Source: UBA1014 sp964344035 (GTDB lineage: Bacteria > SAR324 > NAC60-12). From it: a stretch of DNA of 64,000 nt. This document shows positions 25,725-32,995 of the stretch, in pieces; position 1 is the first letter of the stretch, and each line of letters starts with the position of its first letter. The notes below the pieces were generated by a model. That model searched no databases and was not told where the DNA came from. It worked only from the letters and a program-made list of their open reading frames with translations. The stretch is from contig CAYFLK010000012.1 of assembly GCA_964344035.1 (NCBI GenBank), forward strand, positions 1-64,000. The letters are read 5' to 3'. The translations under genes and the position numbers were made by a program.

Positions 25725-26264
25725 CTAAAACCCGATACTCACGCCGACGCCGGTGACCGTACCGCTTGCATCCATTTCTGCGGTGCCTGACAGTCCCGGG
25801 ATTTTAGAAGTGACGTTGCGGTAGCTGAGATGGACGTCCATGATGCCGATAAAAGGAAAGCCGAGGCTGGTGTACCACTGAGTTGCGCTGCCGGTGTCGT
25901 AACTGCTCGAACCGGTGTTGCTCAATTCAGTCTGGCCCGCGCCCAGGCCGAGAGTGAGGTTGATGAATGGGATCGGCAGTACATAAAAAATGTCGTACAT
26001 CGTCGTGCCCAGTGTCATTGTTGAATCTTTATATTTTGTTTCATATGATTCCACTCCAACCCCGACCAGAATAGGCAGTTTTGCGTGCATGAAAAAGCCG
26101 CTGACGCCATCGGATTCATAAGCATTCCCGGAACTGTCCGTTCCGGAAAAACTGTGACTTAAAGGAACTCCGGCGCTGATGGAAAAAAGTTCCGCCATAG
26201 CCGGCTGTACGCTGAGCAAGATTGCGGCAACAATCGCTATGCCTGAAAAAGATTTACGAAACAT
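25725..26264 (-). CDS. Outer-membrane beta-barrel protein, paralog
   Basis: A 179-aa exported barrel-like protein. The ATG at 26264 is preferred because AAAGGA precedes it by about 5 bases and the signal peptide (MFRKSFSGIAIVAAILLSVQ) then starts at the N-terminus; a longer reading from 26327 overlaps the upstream gene. The segments FYVLPIPFINLTLGLGAG and LGFPFIGIMDVHLSYRNV line up with its neighbour. It ends in VSIGF with a C-terminal Phe. No specific family was recognised. Confidence 0.75.
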   Translation of the reverse strand: MFRKSFSGIAIVAAILLSVQPAMAELFSISAGVPLSHSFSGTDSSGNAYESDGVSGFFMHAKLPILVGVGVESYETKYKDSTMTLGTTMYDIFYVLPIPFINLTLGLGAGQTELSNTGSSSYDTGSATQWYTSLGFPFIGIMDVHLSYRNVTSKIPGLSGTAEMDASGTVTGVGVSIGF

Positions 26265-26275
26265 GCTTGTCCTTT

Positions 26276-26614
26276 CTAATCCGAGTCCTTGTCCTGGCCC
26301 CCGGAATTGATTTCTTTGCGTCGCCATTCGTCAAATTGACCCAGCGGACGGGTGAAGGTGAACTCAAACGGGTCCACTACCAAAGCGTCCCATGCGGCAC
26401 CGGTGCTGTCGGAAGCAAGGGTGAACGGCAGCGCGATCACAAACAGGGTCGCCGATAATACCGTCAAGCCCAAGCTCAGCACTCTCACCGGGACGTCGAC
26501 CATCATTGCCGGACCACTCGGCCGGTCTTCAGAAGCGGGAAACCCCTGAATAGGATAAAATGCAAGAATCAGGCTAGCTGCAAGAATGATGCTGAGGGAA
26601 CGGGTAGCTTTCAT
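26276..26614 (-). CDS. Small exported or membrane protein of unknown function
   Basis: A 112-aa protein with an N-terminal signal (SLSIILAASLILAFYPIQG) and a second hydrophobic span (VLSLGLTVLSATLFVIALPF). A conserved-looking segment, ALVVDPFEFTFTRPLGQFDE, follows, and the tail is polar. I recall the DPFEFTFTRPLG-type motif only in unannotated proteobacterial proteins. It starts an apparent operon with the two barrels and the phosphopantetheinyl transferase, 11 bases upstream of the first barrel. It may be a small accessory envelope protein. Confidence 0.7.
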   Translation of the reverse strand: MKATRSLSIILAASLILAFYPIQGFPASEDRPSGPAMMVDVPVRVLSLGLTVLSATLFVIALPFTLASDSTGAAWDALVVDPFEFTFTRPLGQFDEWRRKEINSGGQDKDSD

Positions 26615-26656
26615 GTCTTTACGCTGGGCAGGGGGACAAATGCCGCCTGCCCGGAA

Positions 26657-27706
26657 TCAAAGGTTGATTTCACACAAAACCGGCGCGTGGTCAGACGGTT
26701 TTTCCTCAGCCCGGTTTTCAATGTCAATGTGACAGCTTCGTCCGCGCGTTGCGGCTGAAGCCGAAGCGAGGATCAGATCGATGCGCAATCCTTCACCCCG
26801 TTCAAAACCGCGGGTGCGGAAATCCCACCAACTGAACTGGTGCTCACGTGTTTCAAATTTGCGGAAGAGATCCACCAGCCCCCATTTTCTAAATTGTTCC
26901 AGCCGTGCGTGTTCGTTCGGGTGGAAACTGACTCGTCCACGCATAGCATCCGGGTCGGCGACGTCTCCGGGTTCCGGAGCGATATTGAAATCACCCAGCA
27001 TCAGCACCGGTTGTTCCGGGGAACAAGTAGTTTTCAACTCCACCAGCAGTACCTCAAGGAACCGCAGTTGGTAGTAAAACTTCTCCGATTCAAGAGACTG
27101 CCCCTGGGGCACGTAGACATTGTATATCCTGATGCCGTGCAAAGTCGCGGAAATCAGGCGTGCGTTTTCTGCGTCATAGCTGTTGCTGAACCCTTTTTTC
27201 ACCCCCTCAAGAGGCTGCCTGGAAAGGATCGCAACGCCATTGTAGGTTTTCTGCCCAAACCAGACGCATTGGTATCCCGCCTGCTCCAGTTCCCATGCAG
27301 GGAAACCGCTGTCTTCTACCTTTGTTTCCTGAAGACAGACGACATCCGGTTCACGTTTTTTCAGCCAATCAAGCAGCAGTGTCATCCGGGAACGGATCGA
27401 ATTGACGTTCCAGGTGGCAATGACCAGCGATGAAGGCGCTGGGGCTGCAACAAGCCGCAGCCGGTCTTCGGGTAGCAGACAGGCGCGGCTGCTATAGGCA
27501 ACCGTGCTTGCTTCCTGTTCGAGTCCGCCCCAATTGCGCAGCACCTCGAGGGACCCGTTGCGCCATAGCCTATACAGATCTTCTGCAAGCGCTGGAAACC
27601 GGTTTCCGACCGAAAGCCGCAAAGCCCGCAGCTGAAGTCCTTCTCCACGCAATTGCCGCAGCTCCACGCTGCCCAGGATTTCCTCCAGCGACAATGCCGG
27701 GTTCAC
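26657..27706 (-). CDS. xthA: Exodeoxyribonuclease III with unusual N-terminal extension
   Basis: Exo III/AP endonuclease cuts abasic sites and degrades DNA 3'-5'. The core starts near residue 92 (LVIATWNVNSIRSRM). It contains VVCLQETKVED, the catalytic YNGVAILSRQPLEG region, the Asp/Asn pair LMLGDFNIAPEPGD and the C-terminal KPSDHAPVLCEI. About 90 residues precede the core, whereas normal XthA starts at it. No ATG, GTG or TTG lies close to the core, so the extension is probably translated. The start is GTG at 27706, overlapping the stop of a 42-codon basic ORF (GTGA). Confidence 0.88.
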   Translation of the reverse strand: MNPALSLEEILGSVELRQLRGEGLQLRALRLSVGNRFPALAEDLYRLWRNGSLEVLRNWGGLEQEASTVAYSSRACLLPEDRLRLVAAPAPSSLVIATWNVNSIRSRMTLLLDWLKKREPDVVCLQETKVEDSGFPAWELEQAGYQCVWFGQKTYNGVAILSRQPLEGVKKGFSNSYDAENARLISATLHGIRIYNVYVPQGQSLESEKFYYQLRFLEVLLVELKTTCSPEQPVLMLGDFNIAPEPGDVADPDAMRGRVSFHPNEHARLEQFRKWGLVDLFRKFETREHQFSWWDFRTRGFERGEGLRIDLILASASAATRGRSCHIDIENRAEEKPSDHAPVLCEINL

Positions 27707-27831
27707 TTCCTTGCGAGTGACTGCAGGAGTTCCACGTTGTGTCTGATCAGCAGTCTTCTTTTTTTCAGGTTCCTTTTGTTCGGACGTGATTTCACGTAAC
27801 GTTTCGCCGCGGTTTGCTGTTTTGGGGACAT
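27703..27831 (-). CDS. Small, very basic 42-aa peptide, coupled to xthA
   Basis: ATG at 27831 opens 42 codons ending in TGA at 27703-27705. The product has 7 Lys and 7 Arg against one acidic residue. Its central stretch is NKRNLKKRRLLIRHN and it ends LLQSLARK. The stop shares bases with the GTG start of xthA (GTGA), the classic sign of translational coupling. It does not resemble bL34, bL36, bTHX or SRA as I remember them. A nucleic-acid-binding role is only inferred from charge. No strong ribosome-binding site was seen, which lowers confidence. Confidence 0.5.
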   Translation of the reverse strand: MSPKQQTAAKRYVKSRPNKRNLKKRRLLIRHNVELLQSLARK

Positions 27832-27972
27832 AGTCTTGTCAGGGAAAATGAATCAGCTTGTTCTACTTTTTCTCAATGCTATGGTATCAGGTTGAACAGT
27901 GTTATCAAATATAATCCGAGAATGCGAGCTGTTTGTGCTCCTTACCCGGTTTTCTTTCTGCGGCAGACCCCG

Positions 27973-28296
27973 ATGTCCGGCGAAAAAAACCCACGCAACA
28001 CCGATTCCGCGGTAAAGCCTGCTGAACGATTTGAAAAGCTGTTCGACATGCCCTTGACCACCCGGCTGATTCTCGGGGGATGCCGGATGGAAATTGCTTC
28101 CATCCTCAAGCTTGGACAAGGATCGATCATTGAACTGGAAACAGATGCAGGAGGATTGCTAGAGATCAGGGTCAACGATCAGTTGCTTGCGAAAGCACGC
28201 GCGGTGGTGAGCAAGGACAAGATTGGCGCGCAGATAGTTGAAATTGTCTCCACCGAGGAACGTATCAAGGATTTTGCCCTGACTGAAGACCAGTGA
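27973..28296 (+). CDS. FliN/SpoA-domain protein
   Basis: A 107-aa protein from ATG 27973; a longer frame from 27814 runs through low-quality sequence. The C-terminal 70 residues match the SpoA fold of FliN, FliM and YscQ: LTTRLILGGCRMEIASILKL, then GSIIELETDAGG and VNDQLLAKARAVV. FliN forms the flagellar switch ring; YscQ-type proteins form the type III sorting platform. No flagellar or injectisome gene is near. It is followed by a GT9 gene whose GTG start overlaps this stop (GTGA). Either a flagellar fliN moved into an LPS operon or this is a different SpoA-domain protein. Confidence 0.8.
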   Translation: MSGEKNPRNTDSAVKPAERFEKLFDMPLTTRLILGGCRMEIASILKLGQGSIIELETDAGGLLEIRVNDQLLAKARAVVSKDKIGAQIVEIVSTEERIKDFALTEDQ

Positions 28297-29309
28297 TTGC
28301 GGGTGTGAAGATCCTGTTGATTCAGTTGCGCAGGATCGGGGACGTGTTGATGACCACTCCCGCGATCAAGGCCCTCCGTAATGCATGCCCGGAGGCACAC
28401 ATTTCTTTCCTCACTGAAGCGCCCTCAGACCAGCTTTTGCGTTACAATCCGTGGCTGGATGAGGTGCTGTGTTTTCCTAAAGGAGCTTCAATCACCGAAA
28501 CCCTGAAATTATACCAAACCCTGCGGGAAAGAAAATACGATCATGTCGTTGATTTCCAGGGAAACGCCCGCACTGCGCTGATGACCCTTTTTACAGGCGC
28601 ATCCATGCGAATCGGTTTCAATTTCAAGGGACGCTCATGGGCCTATCACCAGCGGGTTGACCTGGCAAGCTCATCTTATTCCGCACATGACAAGGGGTTG
28701 CTGCTGCGGGTGCTTGGGGTTGAAGTGGATAACTACAACCTTGAAATGCAACCTGGTTCAGCGGATCAGGCTTATGCAGCAAAGCTCTTCAACCAGCTTG
28801 GGATTGGGGAATCCGAATTCACTGTTTCCCTCTCACCGGTTTCACGTCAACCTTACAAAATCTGGCCCACGGAAAATTATGCCCTGCTAGCGGATTGGCT
28901 GATTGAGCATCATCAGGCAAAAGTGATTTTCCTGTATGGTCCCGGTGAACGTCATTTTGCTGATGAAGTCCGCGAAAAAATGAGCATGCAGGCTCTTCCT
29001 GACTTCGGCGTACCCGATTTGCTGCAAACACGTGCTATTTTAGAGGGAGCGAAACTCCATCTGGGCAATGACAACGGGTTGCGTCACCTGGCAATCGCAG
29101 CGGGGATCCCGACCGTCGCGGTTTTCGGTAAGCCATGGGCGGCAAACTGGACTCCTCCCGGGCAGACCCTTCACCACGCGGTGGAACATGATCCGGGGTG
29201 CAAAAGCCGCTGCACTTATCCCCGCTGTCAGCACTTGAACTGCATCCGCGGGGTGAAGGTGGATTCTGTGCTGAACGTGCTGAAAATGGTTGTTGAGAAA
29301 GTTAAGTGA
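28293..29309 (+). CDS. Glycosyltransferase family 9 (heptosyltransferase-like)
   Basis: A 338-aa GT-B fold enzyme that adds heptose or a related sugar to the LPS core from an ADP-sugar. The N-terminal motif is ILLIQLRRIGDVLMTTPAI. The second half has VSLSPVSRQPYKIWPTENY, and the donor-site segment is GAKLHLGNDNGLRHLAIAAG. A Cys-rich tail (GCKSRCTYPRCQHLNC) is often seen in this family. The GTG start at 28293 overlaps the previous stop; an alternative GTG at 28305 begins directly at the core. The next gene overlaps its TGA (TGATG). HldE, which makes ADP-heptose precursor, is encoded 10 kb away. Confidence 0.92.
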   Translation: MIAGVKILLIQLRRIGDVLMTTPAIKALRNACPEAHISFLTEAPSDQLLRYNPWLDEVLCFPKGASITETLKLYQTLRERKYDHVVDFQGNARTALMTLFTGASMRIGFNFKGRSWAYHQRVDLASSSYSAHDKGLLLRVLGVEVDNYNLEMQPGSADQAYAAKLFNQLGIGESEFTVSLSPVSRQPYKIWPTENYALLADWLIEHHQAKVIFLYGPGERHFADEVREKMSMQALPDFGVPDLLQTRAILEGAKLHLGNDNGLRHLAIAAGIPTVAVFGKPWAANWTPPGQTLHHAVEHDPGCKSRCTYPRCQHLNCIRGVKVDSVLNVLKMVVEKVK

Positions 29310-29923
29310 TGAGGGACCTGTTGGATGTGGACGCTCTGCTTCTGAGGCAGCTGGAGGAAGTGAACCGCTGGCATCGCCTCCCGTTTCAGGACCCGGGGAA
29401 GCTGGATTTTTCTGCTCTGGTAACCACACAGCATCATGCCAATTACCAGTTGTGGCACCAGGAGGACCTGGCGCGCGACCCGTCAGCTTCCGATATCCGG
29501 ATTGCACAAGTCAAACGCACTATAGATGTTCTCAACCAGCAGCGTAACGATTTGATTGAAGAAATGGATCAGTGGTTGGTGGAAGCATTAAAGGAAACAC
29601 CACTCCTGCAAGCCGCGGACGCAGAGATGAACAGTGAAACTCCGGGTAGCATCATTGACAGGCTTTCGATAAGCGCCCTCAAAATTTACCACATGGAAGA
29701 AGAAACCCGACGTCCCACCGCAACAACCGGCCACCATGCGGCATGCGCAGTCAAGCTGGAAGTGCTACATGAACAACGGCAGGATTTGGGCAGCTGTCTG
29801 CGGAACTTGATCAGGGATTTAAGGAATGGAAGAAAATATCTAAAAGTTTACCGGCAGATGAAGATGTACAATGATTCAAGCATGAATCCTGTGCTTTACT
29901 CGAAGCGGGACGAATCCCGATGA
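29309..29923 (+). CDS. DUF4254-family protein
   Basis: A 204-aa helical, charged protein without signal or membrane segment. The segments NRWHRLPFQDPGKLDFSALV, HHANYQLWHQEDLARDP and LVLHEQR-like repeats near 150 fit DUF4254 proteins, which are usually found next to GT9 genes and have no known activity. Helix-rich HxxNYxLWHxED is the strongest motif. The ATG at 29309 overlaps the upstream TGA, and its own TGA overlaps the next ATG (ATGA), so it sits in the middle of a tightly coupled operon. Confidence 0.8.
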   Translation: MRDLLDVDALLLRQLEEVNRWHRLPFQDPGKLDFSALVTTQHHANYQLWHQEDLARDPSASDIRIAQVKRTIDVLNQQRNDLIEEMDQWLVEALKETPLLQAADAEMNSETPGSIIDRLSISALKIYHMEEETRRPTATTGHHAACAVKLEVLHEQRQDLGSCLRNLIRDLRNGRKYLKVYRQMKMYNDSSMNPVLYSKRDESR

Positions 29924-30177
29924 AAATCGCTTTTTGGGTGCTGCTGATATTTGGCTGGTTATACCTGCGGACAAAACTGCGGGGAAAAGCCGGGCGCACC
30001 TTTCCTTGGGTTGACTGGTTCCTCAGGATAATGATCGGGTTTTATGGTTCAGTCCTCGTTTTCATGGTGCTCGGTTTGGAGCAGCAACACGCGGCGCTTG
30101 CCGGATTGGCGTTTGTCATTGTGGGAGGTGGTCTTGCCATTGTCTTTACCCGTATTCGGGAAAAATCAGAACGTTGA
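29920..30177 (+). CDS. Small membrane protein
   Basis: An 85-aa product with an N-terminal hydrophobic span (FWVLLIFGWLYL) and two more spans near residues 35-55 and 58-75 (FYGSVLVFMVLGL and LAGLAFVIVGGGLAIVF). The ends are basic. No family was recognised. The ATG overlaps the DUF4254 stop. It may anchor or assist the GT9/DUF4254 pair, which is inference from position. Confidence 0.7.
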   Translation: MKIAFWVLLIFGWLYLRTKLRGKAGRTFPWVDWFLRIMIGFYGSVLVFMVLGLEQQHAALAGLAFVIVGGGLAIVFTRIREKSER

Positions 30178-30230
30178 TGAGGGCCTGAACAGATGAAACA
30201 GGCAGGTGCGAAGCCGCGGCACGAAGCGTG

Positions 30231-30413
30231 ATGGGAATATTACTGATTGTGATGCTGTTTGCGGCAATGGTTTTTCTCGGATTATGGGAGCGCCGCCGGT
30301 CCCGTAAACGGTACGAACAGGCCAGCAGCCTGCTCCGGAACTTATACAATGAAATGGATGAGCATCCGGAGGATGCACCCCTGCAGAAACTTCCTGGAGG
30401 GGAAAAGGAATAA
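30231..30413 (+). CDS. Short single-span membrane protein
   Basis: A 60-aa product (ATG 30231; GTG at 30228 would add one residue). One hydrophobic helix (GILLIVMLFAAMVFLGLW) is followed by RRRSRKRYEQ and an acidic tail. This is a bitopic arrangement with a cytoplasmic C-terminus. It is 50 bases after the preceding gene on the same strand and convergent with the RHH-like gene. No family was recognised, and it could be spurious. Confidence 0.5.
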   Translation: MGILLIVMLFAAMVFLGLWERRRSRKRYEQASSLLRNLYNEMDEHPEDAPLQKLPGGEKE

Positions 30414-30418
30414 GCCGC

Positions 30419-30679
30419 TCAGCTTCGGGTTTGCAGGATTTCTTGTCGCAAAACTTTCAGTTCATCCAGGACCCTGTTCCGGATGTCCGGTTGAGCTGGT
30501 TTGCCTTGAACCTGGTTCAGCAAAAGTGCCACAGCTTTCGGGCGGGAGAGTTTTTGCTGTGCGGCAAAGCGATCCAAGTCCTCTAAAACTGATTCCGGCA
30601 ACCCGAGCAGGATCTTTTTCACTGGTTCGGTATATTCTTTTTTCCTGCCCGCACCCTTGCGGTATCCTCCTCTGGCCAT
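30419..30679 (-). CDS. Small ribbon-helix-helix-like DNA-binding protein
   Basis: An 86-aa basic protein from ATG 30679 (MARGGYRKGAGRKKEYTEP); an upstream in-frame start at 30799 runs through unlikely sequence. The Gly/Arg/Lys-rich N-terminus is followed by VKKILLGLPESVLEDLDRFA, a strand-helix pattern of RHH type with AxKLSRPKAVALLLNQ after it. GGAGGACC lies upstream of the ATG with long spacing. RHH proteins often act as repressors or antitoxins. No partner toxin gene is adjacent, so its target is unknown. Confidence 0.65.
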   Translation of the reverse strand: MARGGYRKGAGRKKEYTEPVKKILLGLPESVLEDLDRFAAQQKLSRPKAVALLLNQVQGKPAQPDIRNRVLDELKVLRQEILQTRS

Positions 30680-30980
30680 ACTGAATTCAGGTCCTCCTGT
30701 TATATTTTGTTTCAGGTTTCCATAGCTGTTCTGGCCCTTCAAACTGTCATGCTGAAGGCTCGCAGCATGAGTACACAGAATACATAGAATCTCAACCACC
30801 GCTTTCCCAACCTTTTTGCTGTCTGCTGCACACCAACCTTATAAGTGATATATTTCCTCAAGAAATCTGCTTGTTTGCCGATACATGGATCAAAGCACCC
30901 ATGCCTGAAACGGGTGCCTGGGACCCGGGAATTTGTATGTTCCCATGTTTCTCAATCTAGATCCTCTAGGATGGAACCCC

Positions 30981-31091
30981 ATGAACAAATCCGAGAAAAA
31001 AGTGCTATATCCCTTTCGCCGACTGGCTGTGAGAACCCGCTGTTTTCACCGGTTAACTCCGGAAGAAGTGTTGATCCGGAAAGGAATGTGA
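30981..31091 (+). CDS. Possible 36-aa basic peptide
   Basis: ATG 30981 opens 36 codons to TGA at 31089-31091. The peptide begins MNKSEKKVLYPFRRL and ends EEVLIRKGM. AGGATGG precedes the start by about 7-9 bases, and a strong hairpin follows 25 bases after the stop. Composition is protein-like and basic. There is no recognised family, so this is a candidate only. Confidence 0.35.
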   Translation: MNKSEKKVLYPFRRLAVRTRCFHRLTPEEVLIRKGM

Positions 31092-31116
31092 CTTTTGCAT
31101 GACCCCTTCGAAAAAT

Positions 31117-31136
31117 GGGGGAGCCGATGCTCCCCC
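31117..31136 (+). terminator. Strong GC hairpin, possible transcription end
   Basis: GGGGGAGC and GCTCCCCC pair perfectly over 8 bases around a CGAT loop. The following bases (GTTCTGCG) have no U-run, so termination efficiency is doubtful. The A-tract on the 5' side would become a U-run for minus-strand transcripts. Confidence 0.5.
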
Positions 31137-31409
31137 GTTCTGCGTCAAGTTGAATCCCCGCTTTTCTCAAACCCGGTTGCATTCCTGAAAGTTCTCCTTT
31201 CTTGCCGTCATCATTCCCGATTCTTTTGTTTGAATCAACATATATCTTGATTTCGGGTTACTCATCCCTAATGAGTCACCCAAGATGACAGGCAGATACT
31301 GTCGTTTCACAAGTATTTTGAGCGCTTTTCAAAGTGAAAAAATTGTGGGACAATAGCAAATAAGCCCTTTCCCAAGATATTCATACCAAAACATATACCA
31401 TAGCAAACT

Positions 31410-32990
31410 ATGTACCGCGTACTCATTACCGGCGCAATTCACCATTCCGGCCTTGAAAACCTCAGGAATGAAACAGACTTGGACATCCATTATGCGCCGG
31501 ATCAGCCGTTGGAGGAGATATACCGGATCATTCAGCCATTTCACTGTATCCTCTCACGCTCGGAAACCCCTGTATCAAGGGAGTTGATCGACCTCGCACC
31601 GAATTTGAAGGTGATCGCCCGCGCCGGAGTGGGAGTGGGCAACATAGATGTGGATTATGCAACTGAACGGGGCATTTTAGTGATTAACACACCGGGCAAA
31701 AACACCAATTCAGCGGCAGAACTGACGATTGGCATGATGCTCTCCATTTTGCGCAACATCATGCCTGCGCATCAGCATATGCAGGAGTTGAAATGGGACC
31801 GACATCAGTTCAACGGAATGGAACTTATGCACAAAACACTGGGAATCATCGGCTTGGGGAATGTGGGGCACCGTGTTGCCCGTTTTGCACTGGCGTTTGA
31901 CATGAAGGTGCAGGCCTTTGATCCCTATATCGCCGATGAGGTTTTTGAGCGACACCGTGTGAAAAAAGTCGATTTTAAATCCCTTGTGTCCAAATCGGAC
32001 ATCATCAGCGTACATGTTCCATTGAATGAGGAAACGAGGAAGATGATCGGCGCGGATGAAATGGAGGCGATGAAACAGGGTGCAGTGATCTTGAATACTG
32101 CGCGGGGGGGAGTGATTGACGAACCCTGTTTGCTGGATAACCTGAAGACCGGGAAAATTGCTGCCGCCGGCATCGACACCTGGGTGGTGGAACCGCCGGT
32201 GGAAAACGCGTTTCGGAGCTTACGCCAGGTTTTGATGACCCCGCATATCGGCGCCTCTACCACTGAGGCCCAGGTCCGGATTGCTCAATCTGTCGCCGCC
32301 CAGGTGCCGCGCGCCTTGCGTGGAGAAGTGGTGGATTTCCCTGTCAACATGCCCAGTGTGCAGGTGCTGCCCAACAGTCCGGTAAAGCATTACACTGCGC
32401 TTGCAGAGAAATTAGGGGTCTTCGCCTCGCAGTTCATACGGTTCATACCCACTCACATGGAAGTCAAATACCGGGGCAGTCTTGCCAAACATGACTGTTC
32501 CCTGTTGCGTCTCTGTTTTCTCAAAGGTTTGCTTCAGGGAAGTCATGAACACGTGAGTTACGTTAATGCGGACCAGCTGGCGGTGAATGTCGGTTTACAC
32601 GTCAAGGAGGTTGAAGACCCTGGATTCACGGATTATGAAAGCGCCTTCAAATGCACCTTGCAGGGTGAGGACCAGCAATGCACCATCGGCGGAGTGGTCT
32701 TCAGCGGTCAGCATCCGAGGATCACCCTGGTCAATGATTTCTATTGCGAAATTGAACCTGAGGGCACGATGCTGGTCAGCACAAACCTGGACCGTCCGGG
32801 GATGATCGGTGTGATAGGTGTATGCCTCGGCGGACATGGCGTCAACATCAACCAGTTTGATCTTGCCCGCAACGTTCGTGGCGGGGAGGCGATGGCCATC
32901 ATCCGCGTGGACAATGATCTTCCCGAACTGGTCATCAACGAATTGCGCGGGCGGGACGGCATCACCTCTGTCCGCAAAATAGTGCTGTAA
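31410..32990 (+). CDS. serA: D-3-phosphoglycerate dehydrogenase
   Basis: SerA oxidises 3-phosphoglycerate, the first step of serine synthesis. The 526-aa protein is the long type. A substrate domain occupies both ends of the catalytic half. The NAD-binding fold has LGIIGLGNVGHRVARFAL near 140. The catalytic Arg/Glu/His follow in NTARGGVIDEP and MTPHIGASTTEAQ. An intervening ASB domain and a C-terminal ACT domain (ISTNLDRPGMIGVIGVCL-like, from about 450) complete it. It is followed 5 bases later by a type II topoisomerase subunit gene. Serine feedback through the ACT domain is expected from the family. Confidence 0.95.
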   Translation: MYRVLITGAIHHSGLENLRNETDLDIHYAPDQPLEEIYRIIQPFHCILSRSETPVSRELIDLAPNLKVIARAGVGVGNIDVDYATERGILVINTPGKNTNSAAELTIGMMLSILRNIMPAHQHMQELKWDRHQFNGMELMHKTLGIIGLGNVGHRVARFALAFDMKVQAFDPYIADEVFERHRVKKVDFKSLVSKSDIISVHVPLNEETRKMIGADEMEAMKQGAVILNTARGGVIDEPCLLDNLKTGKIAAAGIDTWVVEPPVENAFRSLRQVLMTPHIGASTTEAQVRIAQSVAAQVPRALRGEVVDFPVNMPSVQVLPNSPVKHYTALAEKLGVFASQFIRFIPTHMEVKYRGSLAKHDCSLLRLCFLKGLLQGSHEHVSYVNADQLAVNVGLHVKEVEDPGFTDYESAFKCTLQGEDQQCTIGGVVFSGQHPRITLVNDFYCEIEPEGTMLVSTNLDRPGMIGVIGVCLGGHGVNINQFDLARNVRGGEAMAIIRVDNDLPELVINELRGRDGITSVRKIVL

Positions 32991-32995
32991 ATACG

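Larger units (their letters stand above)
30680..31409. other. Largely non-coding region upstream of serA
   Basis: About 730 bases separate the RHH-like gene from serA. A possible 36-codon ORF and a strong hairpin are listed separately. Near serA there are inverted repeats ACTCAT-5-ATGAGT (31260-31276) and TTTTCA-3-TGAAAA (31326-31340), which could be operator sites for serA. No larger gene was seen. Confidence 0.5.

Noticed and set aside
26838..26850. Second CACGTG-centred site as possible parS
   Set aside because: Flanks do not continue the palindrome (TGCTCACGTGTTTCA); other CACGTG occurrences in the window, for example near 32545 and 35446, also fail.
24395..27706. dnaA or rpmH/rnpA near dnaN
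   Set aside because: The upstream genes are a phosphopantetheinyl transferase, barrels and xthA; no DnaA AAA+ motif was found in either strand of this stretch.
30845..31102. 85-codon plus-strand ORF upstream of serA
   Set aside because: Composition is unlike the surrounding proteins and no start signal is visible; the shorter frame at 30981-31091 has a better ribosome-binding site.
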